Notes under the pieces: model-generated | Databases searched by the model: none | What the model was told of the DNA's origin: nothing | The model's input: the letters and a program-made list of their open reading frames with translations, nothing else | In this document: positions 19,802-27,573 of the stretch, piece after piece | Position numbering within the stretch: position 1 is the stretch's first letter | Layout: each line of letters starts with the position of its first letter | Assembly (NCBI RefSeq): GCF_902506375.1 | Contig: NZ_LR733284.1 | Coordinates: 2,276,992 to 2,340,991, forward strand | Origin: Microbacterium sp. 8M | Lineage (GTDB): Bacteria; Actinomycetota; Actinomycetes; Actinomycetales; Microbacteriaceae | DNA: 64,000 bases | Direction: 5' to 3' | Made by a program: the position numbers and the translations under genes

Positions 19802-21333
19802 CAGCGGGTTCCTCCCAGCACGGGCTTCTCAGCGAGCTCAGGTGCGCGGTCGAGCAGCGGCCCGCCCCACGCGTCGACGAGCAGGGTCTCCAGCGCGGCG
19901 CCCACCCGGTACAGGCGGGCGTCCTCGCGCGCCGGCGCGAGGAACTGGATGCCCACGGGAAGGCCGTCCTCGTCTGCGAGACCCGACGGGATCGAGATTC
20001 CGGGGACGCCGGCGAGGTTGGCCGGGATGGTCGTGAGGTCGTTCAGGTACATCTGCAGCGGGTCGCCGACACGCTCCCCCAGCTTGAACGCCGTGGTCGG
20101 CGCAGTCGGCGTGGCGATCACGTCGACCTGCCCGAAGGCGGCATCGAAGTCGCGCTGGATGAGCGTGCGCACCTTCTGCGCACTGCCGTAGTAGGCGTCG
20201 TAGTAGCCGGCCGACAGCGCGTAGGTGCCGAGGATGATGCGCCGCTTCACCTCGGGGCCGAAGCCGACCTCGCGGGTGAGCGACATCACGTCCTCGACCG
20301 TGCCTCCGCCGTCGGGGGTGACCCGCAGGCCGAAGCGCACGGAGTCGAACTTCGCCAGGTTGCTGGACGCCTCGGCGGGGAGGATCAGATAGTAGGCGGC
20401 GACGCCGTATTCGAAGTGCGGGGCCGAGATCTCCACGATCTCCGCACCCTGCTGCTGCATGCGCTCGAGCGCGGCGTGGAACGAGCTCGCGACGCCGGGC
20501 TGGAAGCCGGAGTCGGGGAGCTCGCGGATCACACCGACCTTGAGGCCCTTCAGGACCTCCCTGGTCGCCCCTTCGCGCGCGGCCGCGGTGAACGACGGCC
20601 AGGCGTCGGGCAGCGACGTGGAGTCCTTGGGGTCGTGGCCGCCGATCACGTCGTGCAGCAGGGCCGAGTCGAGCACCGTGCGCGAGACCGGGCCGACCTG
20701 GTCCAGGCTGGAGGCGAGGGCGATGGCGCCGTAGCGGCTCACCCCGCCGTAGGTGGGCTTGATCCCGACGGTGCCGGTCACGTGCGCGGGCTGACGGATC
20801 GAGCCGCCGGTGTCGGAGCCCAGCGCGATCGGAGCCTCGAACGCCGCCACGGCCGCGGCCGAGCCGCCGCCGGAGCCGCCGGGGATGCGATCCAGATCCC
20901 AGGGGTTGTGCGTGGGGCCGTAGGCCGAGTGCTCGGTGGAGGAGCCCATCGCGAACTCGTCCATGTTCGTCTTGCCGATGCCGATCAGGCCCGCGGCGCG
21001 GGCGCGGGCGACGACGGTCGCGTCGAACGGCGAACGGTAGCCCTCGAGGATCCGCGAGCCGCTCGTGGAGGGCTGGTCGGTGGTGACCAGCACGTCCTTG
21101 ATGGCCAGCGGGACGCCGGCGAGCTCGCCGAGCTCTTCACCGGCGGCACGACGGCGGTCGACCTCGGCGGCCGCGTCGAGCGCGTGCTCGTTCACGTGCA
21201 GGAAGGCGTGCACATCGCCGTCGACGGCCGCGATGCGGTCCAGATGCGCCTGCGTCGCCTCGACGCTCGACAGCTCGCCGGCGGCCAGCTTGGCGCCGAG
21301 CTCGGCGGCGGTCCAGCGGATGATCTCGCTCAC
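19801..21333 (-). CDS. gatA: Asp-tRNA(Asn)/Glu-tRNA(Gln) amidotransferase subunit A
   Basis: A 510-residue amidase-signature enzyme that releases ammonia from glutamine for GatB. The Ser-cisSer-Lys triad region is visible: [13 protein letters not shown] (Lys) and [13 protein letters not shown] with [12 protein letters not shown] (Ser pair and nucleophile). GTG start overlaps the gatC stop by 4 bp (GTGA). Gene order gatC-gatA-gatB is the standard operon. Confidence 0.96.
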   Translation of the reverse strand: MSEIIRWTAAELGAKLAAGELSSVEATQAHLDRIAAVDGDVHAFLHVNEHALDAAAEVDRRRAAGEELGELAGVPLAIKDVLVTTDQPSTSGSRILEGYRSPFDATVVARARAAGLIGIGKTNMDEFAMGSSTEHSAYGPTHNPWDLDRIPGGSGGGSAAAVAAFEAPIALGSDTGGSIRQPAHVTGTVGIKPTYGGVSRYGAIALASSLDQVGPVSRTVLDSALLHDVIGGHDPKDSTSLPDAWPSFTAAAREGATREVLKGLKVGVIRELPDSGFQPGVASSFHAALERMQQQGAEIVEISAPHFEYGVAAYYLILPAEASSNLAKFDSVRFGLRVTPDGGGTVEDVMSLTREVGFGPEVKRRIILGTYALSAGYYDAYYGSAQKVRTLIQRDFDAAFGQVDVIATPTAPTTAFKLGERVGDPLQMYLNDLTTIPANLAGVPGISIPSGLADEDGLPVGIQFLAPAREDARLYRVGAALETLLVDAWGGPLLDRAPELAEKPVLGGTR

Positions 21334-21629
21334 TGCTCCTCCCCCAGGATCGCCGTCACGCGGAAGCGGTCGCCGTCGTAATCGGGCGCGTTCTGCAGCG
21401 CCTGCGCGGTGGTCAGCGTCTGGCCCACCACGTCCTCGCGGAACACGTTGTGCATCGGGATCGGGTGGCTCGTGGCGACCACGTCGGGCGTCGCGACCTC
21501 GGACACCTTGGCGATGTTGTCGACGATGGCGTCGAGCTGACCGGTCAGCTGCGTCACCTCGTCGTCGGTGAGCTGGATGCGCGCGAGCACGCCGAGATGG
21601 CGTACAAGATCGGGGGTGATTTCAGACAC
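21330..21629 (-). CDS. gatC: Asp-tRNA(Asn)/Glu-tRNA(Gln) amidotransferase subunit C
   Basis: A 99-residue linker subunit that wraps around GatA and GatB. Typical sequence: [17 protein letters not shown], then [14 protein letters not shown] and a PxRxD-like HNVFREDVV. It is the first gene of the operon; GTG 21629 follows TAGACT by 6 nt, so the operon mRNA is probably leaderless. Confidence 0.95.
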   Translation of the reverse strand: MSEITPDLVRHLGVLARIQLTDDEVTQLTGQLDAIVDNIAKVSEVATPDVVATSHPIPMHNVFREDVVGQTLTTAQALQNAPDYDGDRFRVTAILGEEQ

Positions 21630-21635
21630 CCGCCC

Positions 21636-21641
21636 AGTCTA
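21636..21641 (-). promoter_or_regulatory. leaderless -10 box (TAGACT) for gatCAB
   Basis: TAGACT on the minus strand, 6 nt before GTG 21629. Confidence 0.55.
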
Positions 21642-21703
21642 GCCAGCGGCCGCGTCCCGCCCTGTCGCCCGCGGGAGCGGTCGGGGCACCGCGCTGCGCC
21701 GGT

Positions 21704-22489
21704 TCAGTCCTCGAGCACGAGCGCGAACGTCGTGTCGCCGCAGCGCACCGCCCTGGTGCCGCCGGATGTGCCGACCCCTCCCTCATCGCGCACGATGGTC
21801 AGCGCGCGCTGCACGTCCTGCCCGCGCAGCAGCGTGCCGGTCACCCGGTGCGAGTCGTTCGAGGCGACGACGCGACCGGATCCGTTCACGACCGTGCCCG
21901 TGCCCGCAGCATCGCGAAGGATCGGGAGGATCGCGCGCTCGAGCCGGGACACGTGCACGTCGATGCCGACGACGCCCACCATCCGCCCCTCGTGGGCGAC
22001 GGGCGCGGTCACGGTCACCGTGTAGTCGTCGGTGCAGAGGTAGTCGACGTAGGGCCCCGTGACGTGTCGTCCGCCGGTGCGCTCCGGCACCTTCCACCAC
22101 TCCAGCTGCCGGTAGTCCCGGAACTGATCGGACTCGGGGTCGTCGACCGTGTCCAGGCGGCGCACGCTGCCGCGATCTCCCCGGTCCAGCCCGTGGATCT
22201 CCCGCAACCACCACGCCAGATGCCACGGCGCATCGGCCAGTACGCCCGGTGTCGCGACGAAGCCTGATCCGGTGACCAGTCCGCCGGGCGCGCTCAACGC
22301 CGGCCGTGCCAGCGCGTCCATGAACGGATCCAGCGCCGCGGCGGTGGGCGCGGTGCCCTGCCCGGCGAAGGAGCGGAACTGCTCCTCGACCGCGCTGCGC
22401 CAGGTGTCCACGAGCGCGAACAGAGGGGCGAACGTGCCCTCGATCCGCGCGGCGATGCGCTCATCATGCTCGGCGACGGTGCCGGTCAT
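21704..22489 (-). CDS. soluble Cache-domain sensor-like protein
   Basis: A 261-residue protein with a Cache-type ligand-binding fold (WWKVPERTGG, GPYVDYLCTDDYTVTVTAP, GVVGIDVHVSRLE are the usual strand and helix pieces). Cache domains are normally extracellular parts of chemoreceptors or kinases; here there is no signal peptide, membrane helix or output domain. A GGAGCGGGAG site precedes ATG 22489. It follows the GntR gene on the same strand, separated by tandem 15-bp repeats, and both are divergent from the pot operon, so it may bind the transported ligand. That role is inference. Confidence 0.75.
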   Translation of the reverse strand: MTGTVAEHDERIAARIEGTFAPLFALVDTWRSAVEEQFRSFAGQGTAPTAAALDPFMDALARPALSAPGGLVTGSGFVATPGVLADAPWHLAWWLREIHGLDRGDRGSVRRLDTVDDPESDQFRDYRQLEWWKVPERTGGRHVTGPYVDYLCTDDYTVTVTAPVAHEGRMVGVVGIDVHVSRLERAILPILRDAAGTGTVVNGSGRVVASNDSHRVTGTLLRGQDVQRALTIVRDEGGVGTSGGTRAVRCGDTTFALVLED

Positions 22490-22502
22490 CTCCCGCTCCT
22501 TC

Positions 22503-22532
22503 TGTAAATGGGAATCCTGTGAATGGGAATCC
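22503..22532. repeat. two abutting 15-bp direct repeats between gntR and the Cache gene
   Basis: TGTAAATGGGAATCC (22503-22517) is immediately followed by TGTGAATGGGAATCC (22518-22532), 14 of 15 identical. The block fills the gap between the GntR stop and the ribosome site of the Cache gene. Possible operator or translational element. Confidence 0.6.
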
Positions 22533-22533
22533 G

Positions 22534-23319
22534 TCAGCGCGGCGACCGCACGGGCTGCACGGCGGACTCCGCCGCCGCCTCCAGCCGGGTCTTCTCGTCC
22601 AGCAGCCATTCGACGCCTCCCGCGATCCGGCGAATGGCCATGGCCCGCGCCGCTTCCGTGTCCGCGTCCGCGATGGCGTCCAGCTGCGCGCTCCTCAGGG
22701 CGCGGCTGCGGGCGCGGTTGTCCGCCTCGCGCAGGCCGAGCCAGATCAACGAGCCGATCTCGGCCTGCAGGCGCAGCTCCTCCCGCACCAGCCGCGGCGA
22801 CTGGCTGAGCGCGGCGACCTCGAGCTGGAATCGCGCGACGGCCCGCCGTGCTCCGCCTGCGCTCTTCAGATCCTCGCTGTCCACGAGTTCGCGCAGCCCC
22901 CGCACGTCCTCCTCGCCGGCCCGGTCGGCGGCGAGCTCTGCAGCCATGCCCGCGATGGCCGAGTAGTGCGTGGACGCGTCGCGGAGCTCGACCCTGCTCA
23001 GCGCACGGATCCGCTCGTCGGTGAAGCGGCGCGCCGTGTCCGGGTCGAAGGTGACGAAGCTGCCGCCGTCGCGTCCACGACGGGTCTGGATGAGTCCGGC
23101 ATCGCGGAGCGCCTCGAGCGCCTCCCGCACGGTCACGACGGCGACCCCGAGCCGGCGGCCGAGCTGCGATTCGCTGGGAAGGCGCTCCCCGTCGTGCAGC
23201 ACGCCCGAGGTGATCGCGTCCTGCAGACGCCGCTCCACCAGCTCCGCCCGGCCGAGATCCGTCAGCGGCGCGAACACGGCGGATCTCGCCGGATCCACTC
23301 CCGCCGACACCTGCGCCAC
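22534..23319 (-). CDS. FadR-type GntR transcriptional regulator
   Basis: A 261-residue regulator. The N-terminal winged helix (about residues 20-90) reads RLQDAITSGVLHDGERLPSESQLGRRLGVAVVTVREALEALRDAGLI in three stretches, the GntR signature; the helical C-terminal part is the FCD effector domain with possible metal-binding residues. GTG 23319 follows a GAGGAGAG site. It is divergent from the polyamine-type ABC operon, whose promoter overlaps a long inverted repeat, so it probably controls that operon and itself. Confidence 0.85.
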   Translation of the reverse strand: MAQVSAGVDPARSAVFAPLTDLGRAELVERRLQDAITSGVLHDGERLPSESQLGRRLGVAVVTVREALEALRDAGLIQTRRGRDGGSFVTFDPDTARRFTDERIRALSRVELRDASTHYSAIAGMAAELAADRAGEEDVRGLRELVDSEDLKSAGGARRAVARFQLEVAALSQSPRLVREELRLQAEIGSLIWLGLREADNRARSRALRSAQLDAIADADTEAARAMAIRRIAGGVEWLLDEKTRLEAAAESAVQPVRSPR

Positions 23320-23362
23320 GCCGCTCTCCTCTCGAGGCCGTGAGACGACCGTAACACGAGTG

Positions 23363-23390
23363 TTGACAAAATCCTCTGTTCCCATATGAT
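23363..23390 (+). promoter_or_regulatory. sigma70-type promoter of the pot operon
   Basis: TTGACA (23363-23368), 16-bp spacer, TATGAT (23385-23390). It is the best consensus promoter in the window, 46 bp before ATG 23437. Confidence 0.75.
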
Positions 23391-23415
23391 TCCAAACATC
23401 TACTAGCAGAGGATT
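23370..23415. promoter_or_regulatory. candidate GntR operator: AATCCTCTG-N28-CAGAGGATT
   Basis: A perfect 9-bp inverted repeat, arms at 23370-23378 and 23407-23415, brackets the -10 box and start region of the pot promoter. Its position next to the GntR gene suggests a looped repressor site; binding is inferred. Confidence 0.5.
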
Positions 23416-23436
23416 CGTCCTCGCATCGAAGGGGAT

Positions 23437-24522
23437 GTGATGACCGGCAAGCCCGTCGCGATCAGACTCAGCGGACTCACCCGCGCCTTCGGATCCGTCA
23501 CCGCCGTCGACGGCGTGGATCTGGAGATCGCCGAAGGAGAGTTCTTCTCCATGCTCGGGCCGTCGGGATCCGGCAAGACCACCGTGCTGCGCCTCATCGC
23601 CGGCTTCGAGCAGCCCACCTCCGGGAGGGTCGAGCTGTTCGGAGAGGATGTGACGCGCAAGGCGCCGTTCGACCGCGACGTGAACACGGTCTTCCAGGAC
23701 TACGCGCTGTTCCCGCACATGACCGTGCTCGAGAACGTGGCGTACGGACTGCGCGTGCGCGGCGTCGGCAAGAGGGAGCGCCGGGAGCGCGCCCGGAAGG
23801 CGCTGGCGAGCGTGCGGCTCGAGCACGTGGCCGACCGCAAGCCGAGTCAGCTGTCGGGTGGACAGCGCCAGCGAGTGGCGCTCGCCCGCGCCACCGTCGT
23901 CGAGCCGAAGGTGCTGCTCCTGGACGAGCCGCTGGGCGCGCTGGACCTGAAGCTGCGCGAGCAGATGCAGGTCGAGCTCAAGCAGATCCAGCGCGATCTC
24001 GGCATCACGTTCATCTTCGTCACTCACGACCAGGAGGAGGCGCTCACCCTGTCCGACCGCATCGCGGTCTTCAGCGCGGGACGGATCGAGCAGCTCGGCA
24101 CCCCCTTCGAGCTGTACGAGCGGCCGGTATCCCGCTTCGTCGCCGACTTCGTGGGCACCTCGAACCTGTTCGACGATGCGACCAGCGAGCTCGTGCTCGG
24201 CCGCCGAGGACACCACTCGCTCCGCCCCGAGAAGCTCCTGGTCGCCTCCGGGCCCTCCGCGGAACCCGGGTTCCGCTCCGCCGCCGGCGTGGTCGCCGAG
24301 GCGATCTACCTGGGCTCGGGCGTGCGGCTGGTCGTGGATCTCGACCAGGGTCCGCGGGTCGCGATCCTGCAGCAGAACATCGGCGGGCACGCCCACAACG
24401 ACCACGGCGACCGCGTGTTCGTCTCGTGGCGCGACGCCGATGTGGTCGCGCTCGGGGACGCGCCGGCGGCCGAGCAGAACGACACCCCCTCCCGCACCAT
24501 CCGCACGGTCGGCACCCGCTGA
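23437..24522 (+). CDS. potA: polyamine-type ABC transporter ATP-binding protein
   Basis: A 361-residue importer ATPase. Walker A GPSGSGKTT, signature LSGGQRQRVALARA, Walker B VLLLDEPLGALD and the H-loop FVTHDQEEALTLSDRIAV are intact, followed by a TOBE domain (about 240-345). It energises the two downstream permeases. The GGGG-rich site 7 nt upstream fits the ATG. The Pot/ATP class also includes thiamine and iron importers, so polyamine specificity rests on the whole operon. Confidence 0.9.
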   Translation: MMTGKPVAIRLSGLTRAFGSVTAVDGVDLEIAEGEFFSMLGPSGSGKTTVLRLIAGFEQPTSGRVELFGEDVTRKAPFDRDVNTVFQDYALFPHMTVLENVAYGLRVRGVGKRERRERARKALASVRLEHVADRKPSQLSGGQRQRVALARATVVEPKVLLLDEPLGALDLKLREQMQVELKQIQRDLGITFIFVTHDQEEALTLSDRIAVFSAGRIEQLGTPFELYERPVSRFVADFVGTSNLFDDATSELVLGRRGHHSLRPEKLLVASGPSAEPGFRSAAGVVAEAIYLGSGVRLVVDLDQGPRVAILQQNIGGHAHNDHGDRVFVSWRDADVVALGDAPAAEQNDTPSRTIRTVGTR

Positions 24523-24566
24523 CCAGTCCTCGCATCCGCGAACGCAGAAGAACGAAGGAGTATCCC

Positions 24567-25742
24567 ATGCGCAAGACCGCTCTCACGACCCTCGCCGCCG
24601 TCGGCTTGTCCGCCGCGGTGATCGCGGCCCTCACCGGCTGCGGGACCGCCGGCTCGTCCGGCGGAGGCGGCGCCGGCCCGGTCGACAAGCTGGGCAAGAA
24701 CGAAGGCGCCGTCAAGATCCTCGCGTGGCCCGGCTACGTGGAGGACGGCTCGAACGATCCGAACGTCGACTGGGTCTCGGAGTTCACGAAGAGCACCGGC
24801 TGCAACGTCGAGGCCAAGACGTTCGGCACCTCCGACGAGGCGCTCAATCTGATGAAGACGGGAGACTACGACGTGGTGTCCGCGTCCGGTGACGCGTCGC
24901 TGCGACTCATCGCGTCGGGCGACGTGGTCGAGGTGAACACGAAGCTGCTGAAGAACTACGACGGCATCTTCCCGTTCCTCAAGGACCGGGCATGGAACAC
25001 GGTCGACGGCAAGCACTACGGCGTTCCGCACGGCTACGGCGCCAACCTGCTGATGTACAACACCGAGACGTTCCCGACGGCGCCGACCTCCTGGGACGTC
25101 GTGTTCGACAAGGCGTCGGAGCACAAGGGCAAGATCACGGCATACGACTCGCCGATCTACATCGCCGATGCCGCGCTCTACCTCATGGCGCACAAGCCGG
25201 AGCTCAAGATCACCAACCCCTACGCCCTCGACCAGAAGCAGTTCGACGCGGCGGTGGACCTGCTCAAGGAGCAGCGCCCGAACATCAGCGAGTACTGGGG
25301 CGACTATCTCAAGGAGGTGCAGTCCTTCCAGTCGGGTGACAGCGTCGCCGGCACCACGTGGCAGGTGATCCAGAACACGCTGGAAGGCGAGGGCGGGAAG
25401 ACCGCCGTGGTCCTGCCCGACGAGGGCGCGACAGGCTGGAGCGACACCTGGATGATCTCCTCCAAGGCGAAGAACCCGAACTGCGCCTACGCGTGGCTCG
25501 ACTACATCTCCAGCCCGAAGGCCAACGCGCAGGCCACGGCGTTCTTCGGCGAAGCGCCGTCGAGCGAGAAGGCCTGCGACTTCCGCGACGACTGCGCCGC
25601 GTACCACGCCGGCGACGCCGAGTACGCGAAGAAGATCTGGTACTGGACCACGCCGATCGCGAAGTGCCTGGACGGGCGGACCGACGTGAAGTGCATCGAC
25701 TACGCCGGCTGGACCACGGCCTGGCAGCAGATCCGCAACTGA
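24567..25742 (+). CDS. potD: periplasmic-type polyamine-binding lipoprotein
   Basis: A 391-residue substrate-binding protein anchored as a lipoprotein: signal peptide then lipobox LTGC at about residues 20-23. The PotD/PotF pattern is clear: ILAWPGYVED near the N-terminus, YDVVSASGDASLRLI, KHYGVPHGYGANLLMYN, YWTTPI near the C-terminus. Several Cys residues (CDFRDDC, KCLDGRTDVKC) could form disulfides. GAAGGAG site, spacing 6. Ligand likely spermidine or putrescine; gamma-amino acids are possible. Confidence 0.88.
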   Translation: MRKTALTTLAAVGLSAAVIAALTGCGTAGSSGGGGAGPVDKLGKNEGAVKILAWPGYVEDGSNDPNVDWVSEFTKSTGCNVEAKTFGTSDEALNLMKTGDYDVVSASGDASLRLIASGDVVEVNTKLLKNYDGIFPFLKDRAWNTVDGKHYGVPHGYGANLLMYNTETFPTAPTSWDVVFDKASEHKGKITAYDSPIYIADAALYLMAHKPELKITNPYALDQKQFDAAVDLLKEQRPNISEYWGDYLKEVQSFQSGDSVAGTTWQVIQNTLEGEGGKTAVVLPDEGATGWSDTWMISSKAKNPNCAYAWLDYISSPKANAQATAFFGEAPSSEKACDFRDDCAAYHAGDAEYAKKIWYWTTPIAKCLDGRTDVKCIDYAGWTTAWQQIRN

Positions 25743-25750
25743 GCGGATCC

Positions 25751-25781
25751 GGTCGCCCGGGGCGTCGTGCTCCGGGCGACC
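25751..25781 (+). promoter_or_regulatory. stem-loop between potD and potB
   Basis: GGTCGCCCGG (25751-25760) and CCGGGCGACC (25772-25781) form a perfect 10-bp stem with an 11-nt loop and no T-run. Such hairpins after a binding-protein gene can protect its mRNA and raise its level over the permeases. Confidence 0.55.
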
Positions 25782-25807
25782 GGGACCGGTCTTCGAAAGG
25801 ACCCTTC

Positions 25808-26731
25808 ATGAGCGCCATCGTCTCGACGGAGCCGCCGCGCACCGCGGTGCCGTCTCCGCGCCGCACCTCGGCGCGGCGCGGATCCGCCTTCCTCACCGCG
25901 CACCCGCGCGCCCGCCTCGCCCTCCTGCTCTCCGCTCCCCTGTTCTGGCTCTGCGCCGTGTACGTCGTGGCGCTGGCGCTGCTGCTCGTCACGGCCTTCT
26001 GGACGACCGACACCTACACCGGGCAGATCCGCACCGAGTTCACGGCCGACAACGTCGTGACCGTCGTCACGGACGCGTTCTACCAGGGCATCACGCTGCG
26101 GACCGTCGGGATCGCCCTCGCGGTCACGGCTATCGACGTCGCCCTGGCCCTTCCGATCGCCTACTTCATGGCGATGGTCGCCTCGCCGGCGCTGCAGCGT
26201 GTCCTGGTGGTGCTCGTGCTCACCCCGCTGTGGGCCTCGTATCTCGTGAAGGCGTTCGCCTGGCGCTCCGTGCTCTCCAGCGACGGGATCCTGGAGTGGC
26301 TGCTGCGACCGCTCGGCGGTCACACGCCCGGCTACGGCATCGCCGCCACGATCATCACGCTGTCGTACCTGTGGCTGCCCTACGTCATCCTGCCCATCTA
26401 CGCCGGCCTGGAGCGCGTGCCGAGCTCGCTGCTGGAGGCGTCCGGCGACCTCGGCGGGCGGAGCTGGGCCACGCTGCGTCTGGTGGTCTGGCCGATGGCG
26501 CTGCCCGCCATCATCGCCGGCACCATCTTCAGCTTCTCGCTCTCGCTCGGCGACTACATCACGATCGGCATCGTCGGCGGCGGCGCGCAGATGCTCGGCA
26601 CGCTCGTCTTCCAGGACATCGGCGCGGCGAACAACCTGCCCCTCGCGGCGGCCATCGCGCTGATCCCGATCGTCATCATCTTCGGCTACCTGTTCCTCGT
26701 GCGCCGCACCGGCGCCCTGGACAACCTCTAG
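25808..26731 (+). CDS. potB: polyamine-type ABC permease (PotB)
   Basis: A 307-residue inner-membrane permease with a cytoplasmic Arg-rich N-terminus of about 35 residues and six helices. The EAA loop, which contacts the ATPase, is LEASGDLGGRSWATLRLVVWPM near residues 215-236 (shown here in part: EASGDLGG). The sequence LTPLWASYLVKAFAWRSVL matches PotB/PotH proteins. ATG follows AAAGGACCC. Confidence 0.88.
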   Translation: MSAIVSTEPPRTAVPSPRRTSARRGSAFLTAHPRARLALLLSAPLFWLCAVYVVALALLLVTAFWTTDTYTGQIRTEFTADNVVTVVTDAFYQGITLRTVGIALAVTAIDVALALPIAYFMAMVASPALQRVLVVLVLTPLWASYLVKAFAWRSVLSSDGILEWLLRPLGGHTPGYGIAATIITLSYLWLPYVILPIYAGLERVPSSLLEASGDLGGRSWATLRLVVWPMALPAIIAGTIFSFSLSLGDYITIGIVGGGAQMLGTLVFQDIGAANNLPLAAAIALIPIVIIFGYLFLVRRTGALDNL

Positions 26732-26740
26732 GAGGCACTC

Positions 26741-27541
26741 GTGCGCATCTCCCCCGGCACCAGGGTGACCCTCGGTGTCATCACGGCGGTCATCCTGGCA
26801 CTCGTGTACGTGCCGCTCCTCGTGGTCCTCGTCAACTCCTTCTCCACGTCGGCGTCGCTCACCTGGCCGCCGCCGGGGTTCACCCTCCAGTGGTGGGGCA
26901 GGGCGTTCCGCAGCGACGGCGCGCTCGAGGCCGTGGGCACCAGCGCCCTCGTCGCACTGATCTCGTCGATCCTCGCCCTCATCCTCGGGACCATGCTCGC
27001 CTTCGCCCTGCAGCGCTTCTCGTTCTTCGGAAGGAACACGGTGAACCTGCTGGTGATCCTGCCGATCGCGCTGCCCGGCATCATCACCGGCATCGCGCTG
27101 AACAACCTGTTCCGCACCATCCTGGGCGTGCCGCTGTCCATCTGGACCGTGATCGTCGCGCACACGACGTTCTGCATCGTCACGGTGTTCAACAACGCCG
27201 TGGCGCGGCTGCGCCGCATGGGCACGTCGCTGGAGGAGGCATCGGCGGACCTCGGCGCGGGGATCTGGACGACGTTCCGCCTCGTGACGTTCCCGCAGCT
27301 GCGCTCCGCCCTGCTCACGGGTGGGCTGCTGGCGTTCGCGCTGTCGTTCGACGAGATCGTGGTGACCACGTTCACGGCGGGATCCGGCGTGCGCACCCTG
27401 CCCATGTTCATCATCGACAACGTCGCGCGCCCGAATCAGGCGCCCATCGTCTCGGTGATCGCCGTGGTGCTCGTGGTGGTGTCCATCGTTCCGATCGCCC
27501 TCGCCCAGAAGCTGTCCGGCAGCGAGCAGCAGCGCCGGTGA
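26741..27541 (+). CDS. potC: polyamine-type ABC permease (PotC)
   Basis: A 266-residue permease, partner of PotB. The EAA loop is EEASADLGAGIWTTFRLVTFP; about six helices. The GTG start is 9 bp after the potB stop with AGGAGGC before it, so expression is tightly coupled. Last gene of the operon; no ATP-independent terminator is obvious before fadD. Confidence 0.88.
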   Translation: MRISPGTRVTLGVITAVILALVYVPLLVVLVNSFSTSASLTWPPPGFTLQWWGRAFRSDGALEAVGTSALVALISSILALILGTMLAFALQRFSFFGRNTVNLLVILPIALPGIITGIALNNLFRTILGVPLSIWTVIVAHTTFCIVTVFNNAVARLRRMGTSLEEASADLGAGIWTTFRLVTFPQLRSALLTGGLLAFALSFDEIVVTTFTAGSGVRTLPMFIIDNVARPNQAPIVSVIAVVLVVVSIVPIALAQKLSGSEQQRR

Positions 27542-27561
27542 GGCGTTCCCCGCGAGCGGCA

Positions 27562-27567
27562 TAGGCT
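27562..27567 (+). promoter_or_regulatory. leaderless -10 box (TAGGCT) for acyl-CoA ligase
   Basis: TAGGCT, 6 nt before GTG 27574. Confidence 0.5.
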
Positions 27568-27573
27568 GAGCAC

